From Microterricola viridarii (GTDB taxonomy: Bacteria > Actinomycetota > Actinomycetes > Actinomycetales > Microbacteriaceae), in assembly GCF_900104895.1 (NCBI RefSeq), contig NZ_LT629742.1:2728001-2792000 (forward strand): 64,000 nucleotides of DNA, written 5' to 3'. Under the pieces are notes generated by a model, which saw only the letters and a program-made list of their open reading frames with translations, was not told the DNA's origin and ran no database searches. Shown here piece after piece: positions 25,405 to 34,787 of this stretch. Each line of letters opens with the position of its first letter. The stretch's first letter is position 1. The translations under genes were made by a program, and so were the position numbers.

Positions 25405-25440
25405 TGTGCCCCCTGATTCTGTTTCCATAGCTATTGACCG

Positions 25441-25455
25441 TAGCCATGATGGCTA
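25441..25455. promoter_or_regulatory. Palindrome TAGCCATGATGGCTA, probable TetR operator
   Basis: Perfect palindrome with 7-bp arms and a 1-nt centre between the divergent TetR and MBL-fold genes. The half-site CGTAGCCATG occurs again at 25461-25470, 22 bp (two helical turns) further on, suggesting cooperative binding by two dimers. It overlaps the region where both promoters must lie. Confidence 0.75.
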
Positions 25456-25503
25456 TGTATCGTAGCCATGCAGTCAGAGTAGCAAGCGGAAAGGTGCAAG
25501 ACA

Positions 25504-26208
25504 ATGCAACTCGTCCCAGGCGTCCGTCGCGTCGGCAACGACATCGTGGCGCTCCACCTCATCGAGACCCCGGCCGGGATCACCATGATCGACGCCGGGC
25601 TCCCCGGCCACTGGCCCGATCTGCTCGCAGAGCTCGCCGCCATGGGCCGCGGCATCGACGACATCCGCGGCGTCGTGCTCACCCACGGCGACAGCGACCA
25701 CATCGGCATCGCCGAGCGCCTCCGCCGCGACCACGGCGTTCCGGTCTACGTCCACACCGCGGATGCGGCCAGGGCACGCGGCGAGACAACCTCCCATGCC
25801 TCGGGCGGATCCATGCGCTTCGGCGCCGTGCTCGGATTCGCCGCGTACGCGCTGCGCAAGGGCGGAGTGCGGGCCAGGCACCTGACGGAAGTGGTGGAGG
25901 TCCACGACGGCGAGACGCTCCCCCTGCCCGGGGCGCCGCAGATCATCGGCCTGCCCGGGCACTCGCCGGGAAGCGTTGCCGTCTTCGTGCCGAGCGTCGA
26001 CACGGTCTTCGTCGGCGATGCGCTCACCACGCGCAACGTGCTCACGGGGGCGGTGGGCCCACAGCCGGCGCCTTTCACCGACGACCCGGTCGAGGCCCTG
26101 CGCTCCCTCGAGGCGCTCTCCGCACTCGAGGCACACCACGTCGTTCCCGGACACGGCCCGCCCTGGTCCGGATCGATGGCCGACGTCATCCGCCAGGCTC
26201 GGGCCTGA
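25504..26208 (+). CDS. MBL-fold metallo-hydrolase
   Basis: 234 residues; SD GGAAAGG at 25488-25494. Metal motif VVLTHGDSDHIG is the HxHxDH-type site with Gly-Asp in place of the first His spacing partner (HGDSDH). Further ligands are in GLPGHSPGS, VFVGDAL and VVPGHGPP. Probably a cytoplasmic hydrolase (lactonase, thioesterase or glyoxalase-II-like). The divergent TetR gene and operator imply induction by a small molecule that it may degrade. Confidence 0.9.
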   Translation: MQLVPGVRRVGNDIVALHLIETPAGITMIDAGLPGHWPDLLAELAAMGRGIDDIRGVVLTHGDSDHIGIAERLRRDHGVPVYVHTADAARARGETTSHASGGSMRFGAVLGFAAYALRKGGVRARHLTEVVEVHDGETLPLPGAPQIIGLPGHSPGSVAVFVPSVDTVFVGDALTTRNVLTGAVGPQPAPFTDDPVEALRSLEALSALEAHHVVPGHGPPWSGSMADVIRQARA

Positions 26209-26264
26209 CGCGCGTCGGCTGAGGGGTGGCCGGGCATCACGCGGGCGCCGAGGGCCGCGCGGCG

Positions 26265-27206
26265 TTAGCGCCAGAACTCGGCCAGCCGGGCGGCGAGCGC
26301 CCGTCCCTGCTCGAATCCGGCCTTCGCGGCGGGCGCGCGCCGGGACAGGTCCATCATGTTGTCGCCGAATGCGGTGCGCGAACCCTCGTCCGGGAAGACC
26401 GTCTCGACGCGGCTGCCGCCGGCGCGCAGGTCCTCGACCTGGGCGGCGAGGTGCATGCCCCAGGCCGCCGGCAGCCGTGACTTGCCCGCGAAGGGGGACA
26501 GCACGAGCACTCGTGCGCACCCGGCGGCCAGGTCGGCGTTGTCGGCGTTGGTTCGGTAGCCGCCGTCGATGTAGCGGCGGTCGCCGATGCCGTAGGCGGG
26601 GCCGCTCGCGCAGCTGGCGGCCACGGCATCCACCAGGTCGATCCCGCTGGTGCGGTCGAACACGACCGGCTCGCCGGTGTCGGCGTCGACCGCCGTGATC
26701 AGCACCCGCTGCGGCGGCCAGAGCGGGCCGGGCAACCGAGCGGCGACGGTGGCGCGCCAGCGATTCTGGGCGGATTCGGGAGCCGCGGCGGCCAACTCGA
26801 TCCCGGACTCCCCCATCCTGCGGCGCATGTCCGCCGCATCCCGAGCGGCGGCGATGATCGCGTTCGTCGCGTCCAGTCGGTTCACCGTCGGCCGCGCCGG
26901 CGCAGTCCCCCGGTCGGATCCGGCCGGCCTGGTTTGGGGCGGTGCGGGGGCGGCGAGGATGTCGGCCAGCAACGCTGCCGGGGGCGCACCCGTGACCTGG
27001 GCGGCGGCCGTCGACCCGGCCGAGGTGCCGACGATCAGGTCGGCCTGGGAGACGTCCACCCCGCCCTCGGCGAGGCCGGCGACAACGCCGATCAGCCAGG
27101 CGTTGCCGAGCGAGCCGCCACCGCCCAAGACCAGCGCTCTCTGGGCGTCGTGTGCCGCGCCGTCGGGGGAAGTCGTCGCCCGGTCTCTCCTGGGTGCGTG
27201 ATTCAT
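26265..27206 (-). CDS. Patatin-like phospholipase
   Basis: 313 residues. Oxyanion loop ALVLGGGGSLGNAWLIGVVA, nucleophile elbow VGTSAGS (GxSxG) and catalytic Asp in RRYIDGGYR: the Ser-Asp dyad is intact. Expected to be a lipid acyl hydrolase. Starts 21 bp after the PspA-like gene on the same strand and is probably cotranscribed. That links phospholipid turnover to membrane-stress response. Confidence 0.9.
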   Translation of the reverse strand: MNHAPRRDRATTSPDGAAHDAQRALVLGGGGSLGNAWLIGVVAGLAEGGVDVSQADLIVGTSAGSTAAAQVTGAPPAALLADILAAPAPPQTRPAGSDRGTAPARPTVNRLDATNAIIAAARDAADMRRRMGESGIELAAAAPESAQNRWRATVAARLPGPLWPPQRVLITAVDADTGEPVVFDRTSGIDLVDAVAASCASGPAYGIGDRRYIDGGYRTNADNADLAAGCARVLVLSPFAGKSRLPAAWGMHLAAQVEDLRAGGSRVETVFPDEGSRTAFGDNMMDLSRRAPAAKAGFEQGRALAARLAEFWR

Positions 27207-27227
27207 GGTCGGGGATTCAGAACCGCT

Positions 27228-28004
27228 CTACTCCGCCGGCGGCGCCTGCCCGATGCTGAGCCAGCCGTCGCGTGCCTCCCCCGTCGCCACTGGGCCGCCT
27301 TCGCCTGCCCGCTGCGACTTCATCGCCTTGAGCTGCCGCTCGATGTCGGAGCGCGACGACAGTTCCGCCAGCTGCCGCTCGATGTCGGCATCCGGCGTCG
27401 TCGTCAGATCTTGCAGGGTGCCGTTGGAGAGCAGGTCGTCCGTTGCCTGCGCGCGGGCCTGCATCTGGGCGACACGATCGCGGGCGCGGTCGAGGCTCGC
27501 ACCGATGTCGTTCATGTTCGCGCCGATGCCCGCAACCGCCTCGTTCGCCCGCACCTGCGCCTCGGAGGCGCTGTACGTGGCCTTCATCGTCTCCTTCTCG
27601 ATGCGGAACGCGGCGATCTGCTCGGCCAGACGACGCTCCCGCTCCTGCAGCTGAGCGGTCTGCTTCTGCAGCGAGGCATGCTGATCCTGCAGCTTCGCCA
27701 CCTGGCCCTCAATCGCCGCGCGGCGTTGGAGGGCGGTGCGAGCGAGATCCTCGCGCCCCTGGTCCATCGCCTCACAGGCCTGTATGCCCAGGCGGCGGTG
27801 CCGCGCGCCCATCTCCTCGCCCTGGAGCTCGATGCGCTTCTTCGCCGTCGCGACCTCGGCGACCGCCTGGCGCACCTCGTGCAGCAGCTTCACCTGTTGC
27901 TCGTAGCTGTCGTCGAGGGCGTCGCGTGGATCCTCCATCCGGGTGATCACCTTCGACGTCTTGGTGCGGAAGATCGTGCGCATCCGCGCGCTGTTGTCAC
28001 TCAT
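27228..28004 (-). CDS. PspA/IM30-family membrane-stress protein
   Basis: 258 residues, nearly all coiled coil from ~20 to 215, as in PspA/Vipp1. N-terminal RMEDPRDALDDSYEQQVKLL matches the conserved (E)DP...L.Q motif. The C-terminal tail is acidic/polar and ends QAPPAE. Such proteins form ESCRT-III-like rings that protect damaged membranes. ATG 28004 overlaps the stop of the upstream membrane-protein gene by 4 nt, so the two are coupled. The Phage-shock PspF/PspBC partners are absent, as is usual in actinobacteria. Confidence 0.9.
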   Translation of the reverse strand: MSDNSARMRTIFRTKTSKVITRMEDPRDALDDSYEQQVKLLHEVRQAVAEVATAKKRIELQGEEMGARHRRLGIQACEAMDQGREDLARTALQRRAAIEGQVAKLQDQHASLQKQTAQLQERERRLAEQIAAFRIEKETMKATYSASEAQVRANEAVAGIGANMNDIGASLDRARDRVAQMQARAQATDDLLSNGTLQDLTTTPDADIERQLAELSSRSDIERQLKAMKSQRAGEGGPVATGEARDGWLSIGQAPPAE

Positions 28005-28609
28005 GGCTGGACTCCTTTGTGCTGGACAGGATCGGTGGGTGGATAACGGGTGATGCTTTCGTAGCGGTTGAGGTGCGCCAGCTCCACCAGCCCCGCGTGC
28101 AGGGAGGCCACCTCGAGGTCGAGCTCGGCGTGCAGGGCGGAGAGCGCGTCTCCCGTGGGGTCGCCGAGGCCGGCGGCGACGGATGCCCGAAGCTCATGCA
28201 CCATGTCGGAGATCTGGTCGACCGCCACGCTGGCCGCGGCCAGCTGGTCGTCGACCGCGCCGGAGTTCGTCTCGCTCTCCATCAGGCGCAGCTGAGTCCG
28301 CAGGGTCGCGCCCTCCGCCTCGATCCGGCGGAACAGCCGGGGCAGGTCGCCGCGACGCCCGTTGTTGCGCACGGCCAGGTCGATCGCGGCTCGCCCGCTG
28401 TCGAGGGACTCGTCGAGTTGCAGTTGCAGCGCGAGTGCCTTGCGCCGCGGGCCGTGGCTGAATTGTGCGCGCCCCTTCAGAACCGCGCTGTTCACCGCGG
28501 GGCTGCGCCGGATGCGGCGATAGATCGCCCGCACGATGAGAACGACGGTGACCACCGAGAGGGCGGCGATCACCAGAAGAGAGATCAGAACCCCGAACAA
28601 GACGTCCAT
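28001..28609 (-). CDS. Single-pass membrane protein with coiled-coil cytoplasmic domain, PspA partner
   Basis: 202 residues from ATG 28609 (SD GGGAGG). One N-terminal helix LFGVLISLLVIAALSVVTVV followed by a basic stop-transfer RAIYRRIRR, then ~160 mostly helical residues. Type: short N-out, C-in anchor. No named family recognised. Coupled (ATGA overlap) to the pspA-like gene, so a membrane anchor or sensor for PspA is the natural inference. Confidence 0.8.
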   Translation of the reverse strand: MDVLFGVLISLLVIAALSVVTVVLIVRAIYRRIRRSPAVNSAVLKGRAQFSHGPRRKALALQLQLDESLDSGRAAIDLAVRNNGRRGDLPRLFRRIEAEGATLRTQLRLMESETNSGAVDDQLAAASVAVDQISDMVHELRASVAAGLGDPTGDALSALHAELDLEVASLHAGLVELAHLNRYESITRYPPTDPVQHKGVQP

Positions 28610-28857
28610 GACCGACGCCTCCCGTTCCGAGTCGCGTGCTTCGGGTCCATGAGGTGCACCTCCGTGATGTCTCCGCCGCGGCATCGGTGCCGCAAACGCG
28701 ATATAGCTCAACTTACGCTCGCGGGCGGATCAACGAAAGAAGTCTCGACAGATCCTCAGCGATCTCCGCCGCGGATATTGACGGACCCCGCGGCACGGGC
28801 GCCTGCTCGCTCGCACCCGGCGCTGGCAGCGCGGAGGCCCGCCAGCGGCCCGCTCGG

Positions 28858-29640
28858 CTACTGAGGGTTGTCTATCCGCGCCTCGAGCTGGGTGCGGAAT
28901 CGCGCGGTCGCCAATTGTCTGGACGCCGCCTGCACCACGTCGTCGAAGGGCTCGACTCCTCCGTCTTCCCGCGAGAGGCACTCCAGCTGGGCGAAGCGCC
29001 CGTCGCCACGGTCGACCGTCGCCCGCCCGCCGGGTGCGAGTTCGAGCGCCGCCGAGATGACGGCGTCGTCGCGCTCCTGCATGGTGCGCACGGTGTCCTC
29101 GTCGATCGTCACCTCAGACGAGGAGAGCGCGCGGCCGTCCGCCCACTCCGTGACCTCGATCGCGATCAGGTCCTGCCGCTCGAATTCGGCCTGGTTCTGC
29201 TCGTAAAAGGCGCGCACCTCGTCCACCGTCAGCTCGTCGCGGATACCGAAGCTGATCGCCTGCGCGTTGAGCTCGACTCGCTCCAGGTAGAAGTGCCAGA
29301 GCGTCATCCCGCGCACACCGAAGCTCCGCGAAGAAGCGGCGCCCCCGGATGGCGCGCGCGACAGCTCCGCCTCGTAGAGGCGCTCGATATCGCCGCGCGC
29401 GACTGGCTCCTCGATCCCCAGCTCGATCGCCCATTCGATCACGGCGACATCTCGAAGCTGCCGGCTTTGCACCTGCTCGGGGTGAATACCCTCGGCGTGC
29501 GCGTAGATGGATTCGACGGCTTGGGCGACGTCGCTGGGTGCAGCAGAGCACCCCGCCACTGAGAAGGACAGGGCGAGGGCGACCCCGGCGAAGGCGCGGC
29601 GCAGGACTCCGCGTGGCTTGAAGGGCGCCCTGCCCTCCAC
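28858..29640 (-). CDS. PpiC/SurA-N-like lipoprotein
   Basis: 260 residues from GTG 29640, which shares one base with the stop of the upstream gene (TAGTG). The signal after GVLRRAFAGVALALSFSVAG has lipobox VAGC. The body has EPVARGDIERLYEAELSR and DELTVDEVRAFYEQNQAEFE, the latter typical of SurA-like/parvulin proteins. No clear rotamase domain core, so catalytic activity is uncertain. Probably a membrane-anchored extracytoplasmic chaperone; the coupling suggests it helps fold or present the 1304-residue surface protein encoded just upstream. Confidence 0.75.
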   Translation of the reverse strand: MEGRAPFKPRGVLRRAFAGVALALSFSVAGCSAAPSDVAQAVESIYAHAEGIHPEQVQSRQLRDVAVIEWAIELGIEEPVARGDIERLYEAELSRAPSGGAASSRSFGVRGMTLWHFYLERVELNAQAISFGIRDELTVDEVRAFYEQNQAEFERQDLIAIEVTEWADGRALSSSEVTIDEDTVRTMQERDDAVISAALELAPGGRATVDRGDGRFAQLECLSREDGGVEPFDDVVQAASRQLATARFRTQLEARIDNPQ

Positions 29641-32600
29641 TAGGCGGAGTTCCGAACCCGGCGCAGCAGCAAGCCGCTCCCGAGCAGCAGGATGCCGACC
29701 GCAGCGAGGGCACATGTCCACCCCGCGCCCGTGGCAGGCAGCGGGCTACCGGTCGGTGCGCTCTCCGGCTGGCTCGCGCTCGACTCGCTGCCCGTCTCGA
29801 GAGCCGGAGGCACCCCTGGCTCGGACGGCTCGCCCGAACCCGTGCCTGGATCTGTGTCCGGCTCCGTGCCGGGGCCAGGGTCCGTTCCGGGATCTGTACC
29901 GGGACCAGGATCCGTGCCGGGGCCAGGGTCCGTGCCGGGATCTGTACCGGGGCCTGGATCCGTGCCGGGGCCAGGATCCGTGCCGGGAACCTCAACCTGG
30001 AACTGAATCGCACCAATCGTGATACCGTCCGGGCTCCCAGCGGCACGCGCTGCGGCGGGCTCGGGCAACGGGGAACCGAGGAAGTCAGTGTCGTAGCGGA
30101 CGCCGTTGATCTCCGGAAGGTTGCGACCGGCAGCGAAGTCGATGCTCTCGCCGCGCAGGGCCTGCTCGTGGATCTGCGTGGGGTCCATGGCCCGTCGATC
30201 GGTGGCGGTTCCGCCGTAGTGCGCGAGAATCTGCTCGATCGACACTCCCGCGTTGCGCAGGGCCGAGTCCGCCCCCGGGGCGTATCCGGCGAAGTGATCG
30301 CCGGCGTTGCCGCCGGTCAGCGGCGATGAGGAGCCGAGGTTGTCGGCGGGAGCGCTGCCGACGCCCGGCAGCTGGAGCTGAGCGGTGATGGCCTGCTCTT
30401 CCTCGTCCGGGACGGCGATGCCACCCGAGTAGGCGTTGTTGAACAGCTTCGCCTTGGTCTTCATGGTCGCCGCCTCGCCCACATAGAATTTCTGGCCGGC
30501 GGGGTAGTGGAAGACGTTGTTGAAGATGAACACCTCCCGGTTGCCCGTGCCGGCCGCGGAGTTCGCGAGGTCGAGCACCCCGCCGCGCGGCCCCTGAAGG
30601 GTGGTGCTGGAGTAGATCGTGTTGTTGTAGATCATCGTCCCTGCCGCGGTGCCGCGGGCGAACTCGAACGTCTTGTCCGCGTCGTCCTGGCTGATGTTGT
30701 ACCGGATAGTGGGTGCGGTGTGCGGGAAGCCGTTCATGACAAGCATGAATCCGCCTTCGTTGTCGTGCGAGTAGTTGTATTGCATGACCGTGTGGGCCGA
30801 GACGTGATCGGTGTCGAGGCCCTGGCCGTCCTGCACGCCGTGGGTGTTGGACACCTCGTTGTATTGAATCACCGTGTTGGTGGCCTGGAACGGCCAGATC
30901 CCTGCGTTGTAGCCGGTGTTCTGGTACCGCGAGTGGCGAACGAGGTTGTGCTCGACGAGCGCGCCGTCGGTGTCACGCACCGTGATCGCGTCACCGCCCA
31001 TGTATCGGAACTGATTGTCCCGAACGACGACGTCGGTCGACGGGTACCAGTGCAGCGGGGTGTCTGGCGCGTTCTGGAGCGACTGGTTCGCCCAGGCTGA
31101 GCTCACCAGTTTGATTCCAGAGCGGTCCACTCGTTCGAGGGTGTTGCCCTCAATCCGGACGCCATCGAATTTGGTCGGAACGCCTCGCAACTCACCGTTC
31201 TCGACGGTGGCGCCGACATCGAAGAAGATCCCGCCGTTCCATTTCGAGTTGAGGTTTCCGTTGACGTCATGGATGTAGAGGTCGGTCAGGCTGATGCCGC
31301 GTACGACGCCGAAGTCCCGGGCCGAGACGTTGACCGCGCGGAGGTTTTTCTGCCGGTTGGTGCTGGCGTTGAGGCCGAAGCTGGAGTCGAACTGTGCGTC
31401 CAGGTTCGTGATCTCGAGCCCCGAGATGGAGATGTGCTCCTGGTTGTAGAGCCCGATCACGTTCTCCACCTGCCCGGCGCCGTTCAGTTGTGGCCGGTCT
31501 CCCTCTCCGTAGCTGCCGATGACGATGGGCCGCTGCACTGTGCCGGAGCCGCGGAACGACAACGCGGCCGCGGTTCCCTCGAAGACGCTGCCGCGCTTCA
31601 GGAGGATCTGGTCGCCGGGGTTCAGGACACGATCGAGCGGCAGGAGGCTGCCCCAGGCCTCCCCTGCCGAGGTGCCCGCACCGGCGTCGTCGCCCGCCGC
31701 CGGGTCGACGAAGTAGCGTGTGGGCGTCGTGGCCACCGGTACGAAGTCCGCGACGAGCATCACGTCATCCGTTGTCCCCTCGGGAACGACGAATCGTTCC
31801 CCACCGAGCGGTTGTCCATTGAATGACATCCCGGCGAAGGCGAAGCCACCCTTGGGGTAGGCCATCCAGCTGAGCGTCTCGCCAGCCGCGGTGCGGTGGG
31901 CGGAGAGCACGACTGAACCGCTCTCATGGTCTGGATCCGGTTCCCCGGCATTCGTCGCCTCGACGCTCGCGCGGATGTAAACCGGGGTGCGGGCCACCTT
32001 CACGTTGTCGAACAGCACGGGGGCGCCGGGCGTCAGGTTGCTCAGGATCAGCGCCGGGGCGAGACCCGACCAGTTGGCGGCGTCTCGCGCACCGTCATCG
32101 CCGTTCGTATAGGAGAGCACCGGGGCGCCGTTGGCGGAAACCGAGACGGTTGCCCCCGTCACATCGATGACGATGCGGCGCATCGTGGAATCGAAGTTGT
32201 AGCCGACGCTCGTGAGCTCGACGTTCGCACCTGCGCCGTCGAGCCTGCGCAGCAGTGCCTTCGAGCCGTTCAGTGCGAGGACGTAGCGGTCATCGATCCC
32301 GTCGCCGCGGAAGGCCACCTGCATGGTGCCTGCGGAGCCGTTGGCCTTGCGCGCGTCGAACGTGATCCGATAGTTGAGGGGCTGCGCCCAGGCAGTGCTG
32401 TCGACCACGACGTGTGACGGGCCCTGCGTCGGGGCGATCTCGAACTCGCCATCGGTAATCCGCACGTCGCCGGGTGCGGGGATCGTGTAGGCGCCGTGTT
32501 CGTTCAAGGGGCCCTCGAAGTAGTCCTTGAAGACGACATTCGGATCGTCGGCCTCAGTCAGGAAGGTGGCGATGATGATCACGCTGCCGGTCTTGTCGTC

Positions 32601-33554
32601 CAGCGTGAACCGGTTGTCGGTGATGGTGAGCAGGCCGTCCGTGCTTGTGCCGGTGTCCCGGCGCAGCGACTCGTAGCCGTCAAAGACGTAACCGGGCCGC
32701 ACCGTGTGGGAGAGGGTCACGACGTCTCCGGCATCGCCGGATGCACGATTCGCCGAGAGAGTGCCGCCGGCCGCGCTCGGGCTGGTATCCGTGATTCCAT
32801 CGGTCTTGGTGGCGAGCTCGACCGTGTAGGTGCCGACGTGCTCGGCCTCGGAGGTGACCACGCGCAGGGTGTCGACGCTGAAATCTTGGTTCGGGAACTG
32901 TGCGGCCACGAGGATCCGTCCTGGTGCGGCCGATGCGGCGCCCGTATTCGCCACGTCGAGGTGATCGTTGCCGTTGACCGAGACCCGCACCCGGTCGTCG
33001 GCGACCTCGATGCTGATCGCGTGTGGGGTGCCGCCCGTGTTCATCCCCAGGTTCACGCTCGCGGGCGATCCCAGGACGCTCACGGCGCCGTTCTCGACGC
33101 GTTCGAGCCTCAACAGCTTCTTCGGCCCGTCGTAGGTGACCTGGTAGCGGGATGCAGCCGACGCGCTGGCGAAGAAGCCGAACTTGATCGCGCTGTTGGT
33201 GTTGCCCGCGTTGATGAACAGATCGGCGCTGAGCGTGAAGGTGTTCGAGAGAATCTCGGCGTTGGAGAGGATGCGGTTCTCCGGGCCGCCGCCCGTGATC
33301 GTCACCATGCTGTCCGCGAAGCGCACACTGGAGGCGGCGTTGCTGGCGGTGGCGATCCACTTCGCGCCGTCATTGGCGGCGAAGTCATCCTCGAAAAGCA
33401 GCCGCGGCTCGGCGCCGGTGTCGTCAGCCTTGACGACTCCGGCGGCCGCCGCCGAATTCTCGGCCGATGCGGATTCGGCACCGAGCGGAAAGGCGCTGAG
33501 AAGCAGCGCCGTCAGTGTGGAGGCTACGAGTGCAGCACGATACCTACGTTCCAT
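29640..33554 (-). CDS. Large LPXTG-anchored parallel beta-helix surface protein
   Basis: 1304 residues. N-terminal signal peptide (AALVASTLTALLLSAFPLGA). Two laminin-G/concanavalin-like domains (~50-225 and ~340-520) are each followed by a repeat-like beta module (RPGYVFDGYESL; YPKGGFAFAGMSFNGQPLGG). From ~612 (RYFVDPAAGDDAGAG) to ~1180 is a right-handed beta-helix with repeated NTL/HDN/NNTI turns, as in pectate- or chondroitin-lyase-like proteins. A Pro/Gly/Asp spacer and the sorting signal LPATG (~1270), hydrophobic helix and RRVRNSA tail follow. It is probably a sortase-attached glycan-binding protein or lyase. Overlaps the GH20 gene by 11 bp. Confidence 0.85.
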   Translation of the reverse strand: MERRYRAALVASTLTALLLSAFPLGAESASAENSAAAAGVVKADDTGAEPRLLFEDDFAANDGAKWIATASNAASSVRFADSMVTITGGGPENRILSNAEILSNTFTLSADLFINAGNTNSAIKFGFFASASAASRYQVTYDGPKKLLRLERVENGAVSVLGSPASVNLGMNTGGTPHAISIEVADDRVRVSVNGNDHLDVANTGAASAAPGRILVAAQFPNQDFSVDTLRVVTSEAEHVGTYTVELATKTDGITDTSPSAAGGTLSANRASGDAGDVVTLSHTVRPGYVFDGYESLRRDTGTSTDGLLTITDNRFTLDDKTGSVIIIATFLTEADDPNVVFKDYFEGPLNEHGAYTIPAPGDVRITDGEFEIAPTQGPSHVVVDSTAWAQPLNYRITFDARKANGSAGTMQVAFRGDGIDDRYVLALNGSKALLRRLDGAGANVELTSVGYNFDSTMRRIVIDVTGATVSVSANGAPVLSYTNGDDGARDAANWSGLAPALILSNLTPGAPVLFDNVKVARTPVYIRASVEATNAGEPDPDHESGSVVLSAHRTAAGETLSWMAYPKGGFAFAGMSFNGQPLGGERFVVPEGTTDDVMLVADFVPVATTPTRYFVDPAAGDDAGAGTSAGEAWGSLLPLDRVLNPGDQILLKRGSVFEGTAAALSFRGSGTVQRPIVIGSYGEGDRPQLNGAGQVENVIGLYNQEHISISGLEITNLDAQFDSSFGLNASTNRQKNLRAVNVSARDFGVVRGISLTDLYIHDVNGNLNSKWNGGIFFDVGATVENGELRGVPTKFDGVRIEGNTLERVDRSGIKLVSSAWANQSLQNAPDTPLHWYPSTDVVVRDNQFRYMGGDAITVRDTDGALVEHNLVRHSRYQNTGYNAGIWPFQATNTVIQYNEVSNTHGVQDGQGLDTDHVSAHTVMQYNYSHDNEGGFMLVMNGFPHTAPTIRYNISQDDADKTFEFARGTAAGTMIYNNTIYSSTTLQGPRGGVLDLANSAAGTGNREVFIFNNVFHYPAGQKFYVGEAATMKTKAKLFNNAYSGGIAVPDEEEQAITAQLQLPGVGSAPADNLGSSSPLTGGNAGDHFAGYAPGADSALRNAGVSIEQILAHYGGTATDRRAMDPTQIHEQALRGESIDFAAGRNLPEINGVRYDTDFLGSPLPEPAAARAAGSPDGITIGAIQFQVEVPGTDPGPGTDPGPGTDPGTDPGPGTDPGPGTDPGTDPGPGTEPDTDPGTGSGEPSEPGVPPALETGSESSASQPESAPTGSPLPATGAGWTCALAAVGILLLGSGLLLRRVRNSA
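29840..29998 (-). repeat. Coding tandem repeat for a (GTDPGP)n wall spacer
   Basis: About 160 bp of imperfect 12- to 18-bp repeats encode alternating GTDPGP and GTDPGT units between the beta-helix and the LPXTG signal. Such spacers carry the functional domain through the peptidoglycan. The DNA repeat could expand or contract without frameshift because its units are multiples of three. Confidence 0.85.
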
Positions 33555-34785
33555 TCGCCATCACCATTTCGTCAGGGGTCACTGTGGGTGTGTCCAGATG
33601 CCCAAAGGCCTTCAGGACTTCGCATTCGCGCGCGATGGCCTCCCGGGCCTGCACGACGTCAAGATTCGGGTTCCAGATTCGTTCGGCCACAGCGAGCAAT
33701 CGTGGGAACAGCAGCGAGGTGAGGTCGGCACCGTCCAAGACGAACTCTGACCAGACGCAGGCCTGGATTCCGATGCAGCGCTCGTCGCGTGTCTCCGGCC
33801 ACGGCGCCGTCAGCAGGTCATCCACCGAGATCGCGGGGATCATCCCCTTCTGTGGCTGCGGCGAGTCGGGGTCTACTCGGTTCAGGTACAGGGTGCGGGC
33901 GTCCGCGAAGATGTACGGCTGGCTGGCCCGCCCGATCCGTTCCATCCCTCGTGCTTCATCCCACGCCACGACGAGCGTGTCTTCGGCGTCCCAGATCTCG
34001 CACGCTTCGTCCCAGACGGCGACGGACTTGCCGTTCTCCTTCAGCACGCTCGCGGCTCCGTCCATGAACCAGGCCTGCAGCGCTTCGACGCCCGACACCC
34101 CGCGAAGTGCGAGCCACTCCCCCATCTGCGGGTCGGAGGACCACTGCTGGTAGGCGCACTCGTCGCCCCCAATGTGCACGTAAGGCCCGGGGAACAACTC
34201 TGCGACGCGGCGCATGATGCTGGCAACGAAGTCTCGAGCGGCATCCGTCGGCCAGAGCAGGTCGTTGCGCGCCGGCCACCACATGTGTTCGCGCATTGAG
34301 CCCTCCGGCAATGGGAGCCCCACCGGGCGGCCAAGTTCGGGATAAACCTCAATGGCGGCCTTCATGTGGCCGGGAACATCCACCTCGGGCACGATCACGA
34401 TGCCGTGCGCGGACGCGTGGGCAACGACATCCGCGATCTCGTCATCGGTGTAGTAGCCGTTCGTCCACTTCTCCGGGGCCTCGTCGATGGCGCGCTGCCG
34501 GGTGTCCCCCAGCAGCGAGTCGTAATCGTCGAAGTTGCCTCGCGGCAGGTAAGCCGCCGCCTCGGTGAGGCGGGGGTACTCGGGCACGTCGAAACGCCAT
34601 CCCTGGTCATCGGTCAGATGCCAGTGCAGGCGATTGAAGCCGTAGCGAGCCGCGAGGGCAATGACCTGCTTGATCACCGGAACGGTGTGACGGGTGCGAG
34701 CGGAGTCGATCATCAGGCCGCGCCAGGCGAAGCGAGAGCTGCGATCGCCGACGGGACCGACGAGGACAGCGGGGAGGTTGTGCAT
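33544..34785 (-). CDS. GH20 beta-N-acetylhexosaminidase
   Basis: 413 residues from ATG 34785. Starts directly in the GH20 catalytic barrel (FAWRGLMIDSARTRHTVPVI, FNRLHWHLTDDQGWRFDVPE). The hallmark Asp-Glu pair is in YVHIGGDECAYQQW (general acid Glu; Asp supports the substrate N-acetyl group). WSEF and W-rich lid are present. No signal peptide and no GH20b N-terminal domain, so it is probably cytoplasmic and acts on imported oligosaccharides. It removes terminal GlcNAc or GalNAc. Lies between the importer permeases and the surface protein; 2 nt after the permease stop. Confidence 0.93.
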   Translation of the reverse strand: MHNLPAVLVGPVGDRSSRFAWRGLMIDSARTRHTVPVIKQVIALAARYGFNRLHWHLTDDQGWRFDVPEYPRLTEAAAYLPRGNFDDYDSLLGDTRQRAIDEAPEKWTNGYYTDDEIADVVAHASAHGIVIVPEVDVPGHMKAAIEVYPELGRPVGLPLPEGSMREHMWWPARNDLLWPTDAARDFVASIMRRVAELFPGPYVHIGGDECAYQQWSSDPQMGEWLALRGVSGVEALQAWFMDGAASVLKENGKSVAVWDEACEIWDAEDTLVVAWDEARGMERIGRASQPYIFADARTLYLNRVDPDSPQPQKGMIPAISVDDLLTAPWPETRDERCIGIQACVWSEFVLDGADLTSLLFPRLLAVAERIWNPNLDVVQAREAIARECEVLKAFGHLDTPTVTPDEMVMANGT

Positions 34786-34787
34786 TT

